DNA from: Firm-04 sp045596625
Lineage (GTDB): Bacteria; Bacillota; Clostridia; Oscillospirales; Ruminococcaceae
Direction: 5' to 3'
Length of the DNA: 33,397 bases
Assembly (NCBI GenBank): GCA_045596625.1
Contig: JAZOCU010000051.1
Location: forward strand, 1 to 33,397
The notes under the pieces are model-generated. The model did no database searches. It was not told the origin of the DNA and saw only the letters and a program-made list of their open reading frames with translations. Positions 25,026 through 31,748 of the stretch are shown piece by piece (position 1 is the first letter of the stretch; each line of letters starts with the position of its first letter). The position numbers and the translations under genes were made by a program.

Positions 25026-25054
25026 ATTATACCATATCCCACCGCTGTTTTCAA
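25026..25054 (-). promoter_or_regulatory. Promoter of the epimerase-like gene
   Basis: Minus strand: -35 TTGAAA (25049-25054), 17-bp spacer, -10 TATAAT (25026-25031). The -35 and spacer belong to a repeat that recurs upstream of the XRE gene. Confidence 0.82.
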
Positions 25055-25111
25055 TAGATAAGTCGGCATCCGACAAGAAAAAGCCGTCTGTGATGCTCTG
25101 TCACAAACGGC
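25042..25111 (-). repeat. Terminator-promoter module, copy 1
   Basis: A 34-base exact match (25042-25075 with 25919-25952) continues as a similar hairpin (25076-25111 with 25953-25988). On the minus strand the module is a terminator followed by the -35 region of a promoter. This copy separates the XRE gene from the epimerase-like gene. Confidence 0.9.
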
Positions 25112-25112
25112 T
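25076..25112 (-). terminator. Terminator of the XRE regulator gene
   Basis: On the minus strand a 12-bp stem (arms 25082-25093 and 25101-25112, one G-U pair) is followed by TTTTTC. It lies 20 bases past the XRE stop codon. Confidence 0.88.
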
Positions 25113-25132
25113 TTGAACGAAATTCGCTTCTG

Positions 25133-25759
25133 TTAATCGGAATTGGCTGCTTCCTTACTTAACACTTTTTTCTGCCAAGACATTTTACCGCACTTCGGAC
25201 AGCGCATATATCTTGTTCTGTTGATGTGCATTGCCATAAAAACAGCTTGATAAGCGGGCACATGGCGATGGCCGCACTTAGCACATTGGTAATAACCGGC
25301 AGTTTGCTCGATCATGATCGCAAATGGCGTTGCGATCAGAAGGGGTATTATGCTTACCCCTATCATGATGGAAGCGGTCGATTCCTTCATCGGAACCGTC
25401 AATCCGATCACGGCTGCCGCCACCAACGGCAGAATGCATACGATACCGATAATGATCTCCATTGTCAGCAGTCTTTTATCTGCCTGTTCCTTTTGCTTTA
25501 TCATTTCCAGCAAATTCTTTTCTAATTCCTTATTGTAATGATCCACTGCAACAACCTCCCCACATAATAAATCATTGACACTGATGCCCAGAACATCACA
25601 CAAATCAAGCATGATGGAAGAATCCGGCATGGATTTGCCCGTTTCCCATTTTGAAACTGCTCTGTCGGTGATGTTCAATGTTTCTGCCAACTGCATTTGC
25701 GTTAGATTTGCTTTTTTCCTGCACTCGGCAATGAATTTTCCGATTTTCACTTGATCCAT
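25133..25759 (-). CDS. XRE-family regulator with membrane segments and zinc ribbon
   Basis: 208 residues. The N-terminal XRE helix-turn-helix (about 4-65) shows KKANLTQMQLAETLNITDRAVSKWETG. A short coiled stretch (about 75-98) leads to two membrane segments (101-121 and 130-151) and a C-terminal zinc ribbon with C159-x2-C162 and C187-x2-C190. It is thus a membrane-tethered DNA-binding protein; the ligand and targets are unknown. The start at 25759 follows AGGAGGTGACC; the frame is open to 25870 with no other site. An inverted repeat in the leader suggests autoregulation. Such regulators are common in Clostridia. Confidence 0.88.
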   Translation of the reverse strand: MDQVKIGKFIAECRKKANLTQMQLAETLNITDRAVSKWETGKSMPDSSIMLDLCDVLGISVNDLLCGEVVAVDHYNKELEKNLLEMIKQKEQADKRLLTMEIIIGIVCILPLVAAAVIGLTVPMKESTASIMIGVSIIPLLIATPFAIMIEQTAGYYQCAKCGHRHVPAYQAVFMAMHINRTRYMRCPKCGKMSWQKKVLSKEAANSD

Positions 25760-25813
25760 ACGGTCACCTCCTTTCACTTTCAGTATCGCCGATTTCACTT
25801 GAAAAATCAACAT

Positions 25814-25848
25814 ACTAATGGTTGAATGGGGAGATATCAACCATTGGT
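25814..25848. promoter_or_regulatory. Inverted repeat in the XRE leader, candidate operator
   Basis: Arms 25814-25825 and 25837-25848 (core AATGGTTGA/TCAACCATT) match at 11 of 12 positions around an 11-base centre. It lies between the promoter and the start codon, so binding would block elongation more than initiation. Likely bound by the XRE protein itself; this is inference. Confidence 0.55.
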
Positions 25849-25902
25849 AGAGTGACCTGCTGTGCGTCAAATTCGTATTTTTCGGTCAGTTTGCTTTTCT
25901 AT

Positions 25903-25931
25903 ATGATATCATATCCTTCCGCTGTTTTCAA
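25903..25931 (-). promoter_or_regulatory. Promoter of the XRE regulator gene
   Basis: Minus strand: -35 TTGAAA (25926-25931), 17-bp spacer, -10 TATCAT (25903-25908). The same -35 and spacer half are found before the epimerase-like gene. The leader is about 135 nt. Confidence 0.75.
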
Positions 25932-25988
25932 TAGATAAGTCGGCATCCGACAGAAAAAAACCATCTGTGATGAACTGTCACAAACGGC
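25919..25988 (-). repeat. Terminator-promoter module, copy 2 with orphan terminator
   Basis: Second copy of the module at 25042-25111. Its hairpin (arms about 25963-25973 and 25981-25988 plus wobble pairs, seven T on the minus strand) would terminate a minus-strand transcript, yet the next upstream minus-strand genes are the tRNAs, which have their own terminator at 26278-26304. The gene it once served appears to be gone. Confidence 0.85.
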
Positions 25989-26043
25989 GATGCGGTACGA
26001 TTCGGTTCGATCCATTCCGGTTTGCTTTGCACTGCGAGCGGAT
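25989..26043. other. Intergenic, nothing seen
   Basis: Links the terminator-promoter module to the mosaic repeat. A minus-strand frame at 25899-26234 runs through both, has no ribosome site and is not credible. Confidence 0.5.
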
Positions 26044-26200
26044 AGAGGGGATGGTGATAACGGTAAGCGCCCTCCCCTTTCTCTTGTGGTTCCCTCTTGC
26101 ACAGTTTGAAAGCAACAGAACGTCCTTGATATTATGGTTTCATCAAAGCAAAAACAACGTATCCTTGTTATCGGGGGAGACACCACAAAAGGGAAGGGAG
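26044..26200. repeat. Mosaic intergenic repeat, copy A
   Basis: Three modules in order match, inverted, the element at 33116-33371: 26044-26063 (19 of 20), 26061-26102 (40 of 42) and 26170-26200 (31 of 31, exact). The DNA between the last two modules differs, and an extra segment separates the first two in the other copy. It contains no credible gene. Confidence 0.9.
26097..26154. repeat. 58-base direct repeat, copy 1
   Basis: Matches 26227-26284 at 55 of 58 positions, 130 bases away. The differences would change the translated residues (for example Thr to Met), so no coding constraint is visible. It lies between modules of the mosaic repeat. Confidence 0.9.
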
Positions 26201-26226
26201 GTTCGTCGAACGGACTCACATCTCCC

Positions 26227-26284
26227 TTGCACATTTTGAAAGCAACGGAACATCCTTGATATTATGGTTTCATCAAAGCAAAAA
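26227..26284. repeat. 58-base direct repeat, copy 2
   Basis: Second copy of 26097-26154. Its right end runs into the T tract of the tRNA-Gly terminator. The first twelve bases of the unit with flank (26221-26232) are the exact reverse complement of 33247-33258. Confidence 0.9.
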
Positions 26285-26304
26285 AACCACGCATCTGCGT
26301 GGTT
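26278..26304 (-). terminator. Terminator of the tRNA operon
   Basis: On the minus strand a 9-bp stem (26285-26293/26296-26304, AACCACGCA) with a tiny loop, followed by a run of T. It lies about 30 bases past tRNA-Gly. Confidence 0.88.
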
Positions 26305-26333
26305 TTCCATGTCATCTATTTTCACGACAGTGT

Positions 26334-26407
26334 TGGAGCAGGTGAGGGGAATCGAACCCCCAACCTCAGCTTGGGAAGCTGATGTTTTACCACTAAACTA
26401 CACCTGC
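26334..26407 (-). tRNA. tRNA-Gly (anticodon CCC)
   Basis: A 74-nt cloverleaf including an encoded CCA end. Acceptor arms GCAGGTG/CACCTGC, D stem GTTT/AAAC, anticodon loop TTCCCAA giving anticodon CCC (reads GGG), and T loop TTCGATT. Second in a two-tRNA operon after tRNA-Leu. Confidence 0.95.
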
Positions 26408-26413
26408 ATACAC

Positions 26414-26443
26414 AAATGACGTACCGTTTCGGGTACGTCATTT
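26414..26443 (-). other. Hairpin between the two tRNA genes
   Basis: A perfect 12-bp stem (26414-26425/26432-26443) with a 6-base loop fills almost the whole 38-base spacer. No T tract follows on the minus strand, so processing (for example an RNase recognition stem) is likelier than termination. Confidence 0.6.
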
Positions 26444-26445
26444 GA

Positions 26446-26532
26446 TGGTGCGGATAAGAGGACTTGAACCTCCATGATATTGCTATCACATGGACCTGAA
26501 CCATGCGCGTCTGCCAATTCCGCCATATCCGC
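26446..26532 (-). tRNA. tRNA-Leu (anticodon CAG)
   Basis: An 87-nt class II tRNA with encoded CCA. Acceptor arms GCGGATA/TATCCGC, anticodon loop TTCAGGT giving CAG (reads CUG), long variable arm (TGATAGCAATATCA), and T loop TTCAAGT. Confidence 0.96.
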
Positions 26533-26569
26533 ATATTGATTTAGCACCCTCTCCTCGAGGACGATTATT

Positions 26570-26598
26570 ATTATAGCATATCCATTTTGATTTGTCAA
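26570..26598 (-). promoter_or_regulatory. Consensus promoter of the tRNA operon
   Basis: Minus strand: TTGACA (26593-26598), 17-bp spacer, TATAAT (26570-26575), perfect consensus as expected for stable RNA. Confidence 0.92.
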
Positions 26599-26652
26599 GC
26601 ACTTTTTCAATATTTTTTGCATTTTTTCAAAAAAAACTCAAGAAACTTTCTT

Positions 26653-26681
26653 TTGCAATTTTCAGCAAAGTATGCTATAAT
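26653..26681 (+). promoter_or_regulatory. Promoter of the cysteine desulfurase operon
   Basis: -35 TTGCAA (26653-26658), 17-bp spacer, -10 TATAAT (26676-26681), about 38 bases before the start codon. It is divergent to the tRNA promoter, with about 55 bases between the -35 boxes. Confidence 0.85.
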
Positions 26682-26719
26682 AAAATTGATTGTAACAAAG
26701 GAAAGGGGTTTTCTGCTCT

Positions 26720-27856
26720 ATGGCTGCTTATCTGGATAACGCAGCAACCACCAAGCCTTGTCCCGAAGCCATTGCTGCGATGCTCAGCGCAATGGAATCG
26801 ACCTATGGCAATCCCTCCTCGCTGCACAGCATGGGATTGCAGGCGCAGCTTCTTATGGAAGATGCCCGTAAACGCATTGCCGGTGCACTTGCCTGTGAAC
26901 CGGGTTGTCTGATTTTCACCTCCGGCGCCACAGAAAGCAATAATCTTGCAATTCTCGGTGCTGCTGCTGCCAATGGCAAACGGCGGCGCAAGGCAGTGGT
27001 CACTGCGGTGGAGCATGCTTCGGTGCGTAATGCCTACGATCAGCTTGCGGCACAGGGTTTTGAAGTCATACGGATCGCACCCAATGCACAGGGTGAGATC
27101 GATCCCGATGCATTTGTCGCCGCTGTGGATGAGGATACTTGTATTGCCAGCATGATGCTGGTCAATAACGAGACCGGTGCCATCTTGCCCGTCAGACGTG
27201 CATTATATGCTGCCAAGCGAAAGAATCCACAGCTCATTACCCACTGCGATGCGGTACAGGGCTTTCTGAAGCTTCCCTGCAAGGCATCGGAGCTGACTGC
27301 CGATCTCATTTCCATCAGTGCCCATAAGATCCACGGTGTCAAGGGCGCCGGTGCATTGTATATCAAAAAGGGTGTGCGGATCACACCGCTGCTGTTCGGC
27401 GGTGAACAGGAGCGTCGTCTGCGGCCGGGCACCGAATCGGTACCGCTGATCGCTGCCTTCGGTGCAGCGGTAACGGCAATGAAATCCTCGATGCCCAAAC
27501 GCACAGAACGCATCCGGATGCTGCGTGAAGACTGCATCCGGCGGCTTTCGGGAATCCAAGGCGTCACGATCCATACGCCTGCCGACAGCTCGCCCTATAT
27601 TCTCAGTGTTGCGGCAGAGGGACTGCGTGCCGAAACCCTGCTGCATTTTCTGGCAGAGCATGAGGTATATGTCTCCAGCGGATCTGCCTGCTCCAAGGGA
27701 AAGCCAAGCGGTGTATTGCAAGCATTCGGTATTCCCGAAGCCCTTGCCGACAGCACCATCCGCATCAGCTTTTGTCCCGAAAACACCCTTTATGACAACA
27801 AGCGGCTGGCAGAGCTGATCGCACAGGCACAGCAGCAGCTCATTCATAAGAAATGA
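26720..27856 (+). CDS. Cysteine desulfurase (NifS/IscS-like)
   Basis: A pyridoxal-phosphate enzyme that takes sulfur from cysteine and passes it on as a persulfide. 378 residues. Motifs: YLDNAATT (4-11), TSGATESNN (67-75), His99 stacking on the cofactor (VEHAS), Lys203 forming the Schiff base (SAHKIHGVKGAGALY) and catalytic Cys324 in SSGSACSKG. The ATG follows AAGGAAAGGGG. It is followed by thiI after 63 bases, the arrangement seen in Bacillus subtilis nifZ-thiI, so the likely sulfur acceptor is ThiI and not a Fe-S scaffold; no iscU or sufU is seen nearby. Confidence 0.95.
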   Translation: MAAYLDNAATTKPCPEAIAAMLSAMESTYGNPSSLHSMGLQAQLLMEDARKRIAGALACEPGCLIFTSGATESNNLAILGAAAANGKRRRKAVVTAVEHASVRNAYDQLAAQGFEVIRIAPNAQGEIDPDAFVAAVDEDTCIASMMLVNNETGAILPVRRALYAAKRKNPQLITHCDAVQGFLKLPCKASELTADLISISAHKIHGVKGAGALYIKKGVRITPLLFGGEQERRLRPGTESVPLIAAFGAAVTAMKSSMPKRTERIRMLREDCIRRLSGIQGVTIHTPADSSPYILSVAAEGLRAETLLHFLAEHEVYVSSGSACSKGKPSGVLQAFGIPEALADSTIRISFCPENTLYDNKRLAELIAQAQQQLIHKK

Positions 27857-27919
27857 GATCGGCTTCTGCTTTCGTTGTCCCCTATACTATTATATATATG
27901 AAAAGAGGTACATCCTATC

Positions 27920-29131
27920 ATGCGGGAAATCATTCTGATCAAATACGGTGAGCTGGCACTCAAGGGTATGAACAAGAGCAGCTTTGAGGATATGCTCCTG
28001 CGCAATATCCGTCACCGCTTAAAATATATCGGCAGCTTTTCTTATGCCAAGGCACAATCCACCATCTATATCACCCCCAACGGCGAGGACGATCTTGCCT
28101 GCGCCGAAATGCTGGATGCGGCAATGCCGAAGCTCGAAAAGGTATTCGGTATCGCTGTGCTGTGCAGAGCACTTTCCTGTGAAAAGGATTTTTCCGATAT
28201 CGCGGCCCGTGCTGTCCCCTATCTGGAGGAAGCACTGGGGGCAGCCGCTACCTTTAAGGTCGAGGCAAAGCGTGCCGACAAAGCCTTTCCCATGAAATCG
28301 CCGCAGATCTGTGCGGAGCTGGGCGGTGTGCTGCTTTCGGCATATCCCCATCTGCAGGTGAATGTCACCAAGCCCGAGGTCACTGTCACGGTAGAGATCC
28401 GGGATACCAACGCCTATATCCATGCCGCCAAGATCAAGGGCGCAGGCGGATTGCCTGTGGGTACTGCCGGAAACGGTCTGCTGCTGCTTTCGGGAGGCAT
28501 CGACAGCCCCGTTGCCGCATGGATGATGGCAAAGCGCGGTCTGCGGATCACTGCCTGTCATTTTGCAAGTCCGCCCTATACCTCGGAGCGTGCCCGTCTG
28601 AAGGTGGAAGCACTCTGCGAAAAGCTGGTGCCGTGGTGCGGCAGCATGGCATTCTACTGCGTCCCCTTTACCGAGATCCAGGAGGTGCTGCGGCGCCAAT
28701 GTCCCGAGGAGTATTTCACGATCCTCATGCGCCGTCTGATGATGGAGATCGCTCAGCGGATCGCCGCACAGAACGATTGCCATGCCCTCGTTACCGGTGA
28801 AAGTCTCGGACAGGTGGCAAGCCAGACGCTTCATGCACTGGGCTGCACCGATGCCGTATGCCGGATTCCCGTGCTGCGGCCGCTGATCGGTATGGATAAA
28901 ACCGAGATCGTGGAGATCGCCCGCCGTATCGATACCTTTGAAACTTCGATCCTCCCCTATGAGGATTGCTGTACCGTATTTACTCCAAGACATCCCAAGC
29001 TGCGCCCGAAGCTCGAAGAGGTGGAGGCTGTGCAGAATTTGGTCAATTTCAACGAAATGATCGAGGAGGCTGTGGCGAATACTACCAAAAAAATCTTCGC
29101 AAGACATATCGCAGAGGGCGATGCCATCTGA
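27920..29131 (+). CDS. thiI: tRNA 4-thiouridine synthase ThiI
   Basis: Adenylates U8 of tRNA and replaces its oxygen with sulfur; in some bacteria it also supplies sulfur for thiamine. 403 residues: an N-terminal ferredoxin-like/THUMP region (about 1-165) and a PP-loop ATP-pyrophosphatase domain with SGGIDSPVA at 191-199. The C-terminal rhodanese domain of the E. coli enzyme is absent, as in Bacillus, where sulfur comes directly from the desulfurase encoded next door. ATG with GAAAAGAGG nearby. Confidence 0.96.
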   Translation: MREIILIKYGELALKGMNKSSFEDMLLRNIRHRLKYIGSFSYAKAQSTIYITPNGEDDLACAEMLDAAMPKLEKVFGIAVLCRALSCEKDFSDIAARAVPYLEEALGAAATFKVEAKRADKAFPMKSPQICAELGGVLLSAYPHLQVNVTKPEVTVTVEIRDTNAYIHAAKIKGAGGLPVGTAGNGLLLLSGGIDSPVAAWMMAKRGLRITACHFASPPYTSERARLKVEALCEKLVPWCGSMAFYCVPFTEIQEVLRRQCPEEYFTILMRRLMMEIAQRIAAQNDCHALVTGESLGQVASQTLHALGCTDAVCRIPVLRPLIGMDKTEIVEIARRIDTFETSILPYEDCCTVFTPRHPKLRPKLEEVEAVQNLVNFNEMIEEAVANTTKKIFARHIAEGDAI

Positions 29132-29192
29132 ATATCTGCCCCTTCGATTTCACAGCTTATTCATAGATGAGGACAATATTTTTGGTGAACTT

Positions 29193-29741
29193 ATGAATAT
29201 TCAAGAGCGAATTGCTGCCGAGTATGGTAAAGATTCCGAAGTTTTTGCGTGCAACCTTGACAAAACCGTCGCTGATGTAGTAAAATTGTTACGGGAGCGG
29301 AGCTGCTCTGTCGCTACGGCTGAAAGCTTGACAGGCGGACTCCTTTCCGAGCGTATCACATCAGTGGCAGGCGCATCTCAAGTTTTTGAGCTTGGAATTT
29401 GCACCTATTCTGACAGAATGAAACAGGATATGCTTCGTGTCCCTTCCGAGATCTTAACGCGCTATGGCGCAGTCAGCAGAGAAACGGCTCTTGCAATGGT
29501 CAAAGGATTGTCTGTCCTTTCCGGCGCAGCCCTCTGTCTGGCGGTCACAGGGCTTGCAGGTCCCGGCGGCGGTACTGCGGAGATGCCTGTGGGAACTGTA
29601 TACGCAGGCTTTGCGTTTCAGAATCAGGTAACAGCAGCCCGGCTTCGTCTCTGGGAACTTCCGGAGAACGATCGTTCCGGGATACGGCTCAATACCGCAA
29701 AATGTGTGTTTCAAATCGCGAAACAATTGCTGCTCGCCTAA
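29193..29741 (+). CDS. CinA C-terminal-domain protein (nicotinamide-nucleotide amidase type)
   Basis: 182 residues, only the C-terminal half of classic CinA. Family members deamidate nicotinamide mononucleotide to nicotinate mononucleotide in the pyridine-nucleotide salvage cycle. Visible motifs: TAESLTGGLLSERITSVAGAS (42-62, interrupted here only for naming), the GICTYSDRMKQDML block, YGAVSRETALAM, VTGLAGPGGG and GTVYAGFA. The start at 29193 has GGTGAA upstream; an in-frame ATG at 29121 overlaps the thiI end and is possible but lacks a good site. It is probably transcribed with thiI, 61 bases away. An AGAESLTGG-type leucine stands where the E. coli protein has cysteine, as in many Firmicutes. 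Confidence 0.85.
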   Translation: MNIQERIAAEYGKDSEVFACNLDKTVADVVKLLRERSCSVATAESLTGGLLSERITSVAGASQVFELGICTYSDRMKQDMLRVPSEILTRYGAVSRETALAMVKGLSVLSGAALCLAVTGLAGPGGGTAEMPVGTVYAGFAFQNQVTAARLRLWELPENDRSGIRLNTAKCVFQIAKQLLLA

Positions 29742-29866
29742 GCGTAGGTACTTTACGCAGCGGGCCGCTACCTGTGCAGAGCATCCCACGCCGGATCATC
29801 GACACCGTTTTCTTACGGCACCGTTGAGACAGTGTGTGCTCTACCAATGATGGAGGCGTTCTTCCC

Positions 29867-31390
29867 ATGAGTGACAAATTGCAACAGAATCCCCAATTTA
29901 CGCAGGACCATGAAAACTGTTCTGTGGATGGAACAGTTCGACCCGTCTTTGGCTCGCCGTCGGATGAGAAGGGCTCCCCTCTCACCGCGGAGGAATCCGG
30001 TACGGTAAACAACATCGTCTCTGACAACGAGGCGGAAAAAGCAGCGTCCCCTGCGGTACACGCAGAAACGCCGTCTTTGCCCGCTTCCGAGGATGCGGCG
30101 GTCGCGCTTGCCTATGCCGTGAGCGAAAGCACGGATGACATCACTGCGATTCTCGCCGAGGTGGACGCAATGCGTGCTGCCAAAGCCAAGGATCCCGATG
30201 ATGGTTCCGCTGCGGATACCGGCAGAGAGCCTATCGCAATGTCCGATGACAATGCGGCCGAAGCCGATACCCCGGACGGAAATGCTTTCGCTTCCGATGC
30301 GATCAGCGGACCAGTGTCCCCGCCAATCGCAAAGAAACGAAAGAAAAAGAGAAAAAAGCGGAAAAAGCGTTTCTCTTTTGTTGATGATGTGCTGCGGGAG
30401 ATCTTCCCGTGGAAAGGCGACCGACCTGCCGAGGTCATCCGGAAACTCATCTTTCTTGCGGCGCTGATTGCTTTCGGCGTATGTCTGTATCTGATCGGAT
30501 ACGATCTCTATGATCGCTATAAGGCAAATACACTCTACGACGGTATGCAGCAACAGTATCAGCCGAGCGCTACACAACCCTATCAGCCACCCGTGATGGA
30601 TGTCACACCCGAAGGCGAGGTCTATGAATATCTCGAATACAATCAGGTAGCCGATATGTTCTTGGGCATGAACTCCGATCTGGTGGGATATATCACCATC
30701 GACGGTACCAAGGTCAGCTATCCGGTCGTCCAGCGAAAGTCTACGGACCCCAACATCAACACCAATGATTACTACCTCCATCGTGCCTTCGATCTCTCGG
30801 AGCGTGATTCGGGTTGTATCTTCATGGATTTCCGTTGTCATTTCGATGAGGTCGTCGATCACAGACGCGTTGTCGAAAACTCCGAAAATCTGCTCATCTA
30901 CGGTCACAACATGAATACCGGCCATATGTTCGGCTCACTGAAGAACTATTACCGGGATTACAGCTATTACAGCAAGCATCCGATCATTCAGCTTGATTCG
31001 CTCTATAAGACCTACAAGTATAAGATCTTTGCTGTATTTATCGTGGATGGCGCCGATACGACCTCTGAATACGCCTTCGATTGCTGGAACACCTTCGACT
31101 TTAAGGATGAAGCTCATTTCTATGAGTTCGTCAATCAGGCGAAGAAGCGTACCCTTATGACAAATGATGTGGATGTCGCCTATGGAGATCAGCTCCTGAC
31201 GCTGTACACTTGCAACGGACTGCTCGATACCGCTAAGCTCATTGTCATGGCACGTATGGTACGGGATGGTGAGGACCCCTATGAAGGGACCACCAACGGT
31301 CAGCCGAACGATAATGTTCTCTGGCCAAAAGCTTACTACGATTATCACGCAAACACCTATGATCCTGAGCTCTTTGTCCCCTACGGTTGA
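29867..31390 (+). CDS. Class B-type sortase with long acidic N-terminus
   Basis: A transpeptidase that cleaves sorting signals and links surface proteins to peptidoglycan. 507 residues, roughly twice a usual SrtB. Order: acidic, low-complexity cytoplasmic region (1-153); a Lys/Arg block (156-168); one membrane segment (about 191-212); Gln/Pro linker (227-243); sortase domain (about 255-475) with His347 (LIYGHNMN), Cys449 in TLYTC and Arg463 or Arg466. YGHNM and the long helix before TLYTC favour class B. TGGAGG precedes the ATG at 29867. No LPxTG-like substrate is encoded in this window. A cytoplasmic N-tail of this size is unusual. Confidence 0.88.
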   Translation: MSDKLQQNPQFTQDHENCSVDGTVRPVFGSPSDEKGSPLTAEESGTVNNIVSDNEAEKAASPAVHAETPSLPASEDAAVALAYAVSESTDDITAILAEVDAMRAAKAKDPDDGSAADTGREPIAMSDDNAAEADTPDGNAFASDAISGPVSPPIAKKRKKKRKKRKKRFSFVDDVLREIFPWKGDRPAEVIRKLIFLAALIAFGVCLYLIGYDLYDRYKANTLYDGMQQQYQPSATQPYQPPVMDVTPEGEVYEYLEYNQVADMFLGMNSDLVGYITIDGTKVSYPVVQRKSTDPNINTNDYYLHRAFDLSERDSGCIFMDFRCHFDEVVDHRRVVENSENLLIYGHNMNTGHMFGSLKNYYRDYSYYSKHPIIQLDSLYKTYKYKIFAVFIVDGADTTSEYAFDCWNTFDFKDEAHFYEFVNQAKKRTLMTNDVDVAYGDQLLTLYTCNGLLDTAKLIVMARMVRDGEDPYEGTTNGQPNDNVLWPKAYYDYHANTYDPELFVPYG

Positions 31391-31748
31391 GCCGGATCGC
31401 CGGTTTCATCCTTGACGCCTGCTAAAAAAAACGGACGGTTTTTTTCAGCAGCTACCGGAAAGGCAGCAAGACCGGTCTTTTCGCCGCCGTCGTGTCTCCA
31501 CGAGAAGGCGCACAGCCCTCGTTTTCTGTCAGGTTGCTTCGGCTCCTGCACGACGCCCGGCCAAAAAATATGTAAAGATAGAAAGGCAGAACAGACACGC
31601 ATCAATCCTGCGGTGCGTCTGTGCGGACAAGAGGACAGTCACGCACGGTATAAAGGAGGACACAAGCGGTTAGACAAAATCCCCACATCCAATCTTGGGG
31701 AAATAAAGCCGGTTTCAGCCGGTGAGATTGAAATATTGGAGAGTAACT
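31391..31748. other. Structured 358-base gap before the SpoIID-domain gene
   Basis: No convincing gene; a plus-strand frame at 31412-31897 lacks a ribosome site and overlaps the next gene in another frame. A run of eight A and seven T (31424-31446) forms the arms of a long imperfect hairpin and may terminate the sortase transcript. Further inverted repeats lie at 31602-31625 (CAGAC..GTCTG) and 31681-31698 (CCCCA..TGGGG). I compared it by eye with ydaO and c-di-GMP riboswitch hallmarks and found no match. No clear promoter. Confidence 0.4.

Noticed and set aside
25899..26234. Minus-strand frame across the repeats near tRNA-Gly
   Set aside because: Its two similar peptide segments come from the 58-base DNA repeat, whose differences change residues freely; no ribosome site.
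26097..26284. CRISPR array or tRNA attachment site
   Set aside because: Only two copies with a single spacer, and the repeat does not contain any tRNA 3-prime end or lie next to an integrase.
31391..31748. Riboswitch (ydaO or c-di-GMP type)
   Set aside because: None of the conserved core motifs I know for these classes could be found; kept only as an unexplained structured gap.
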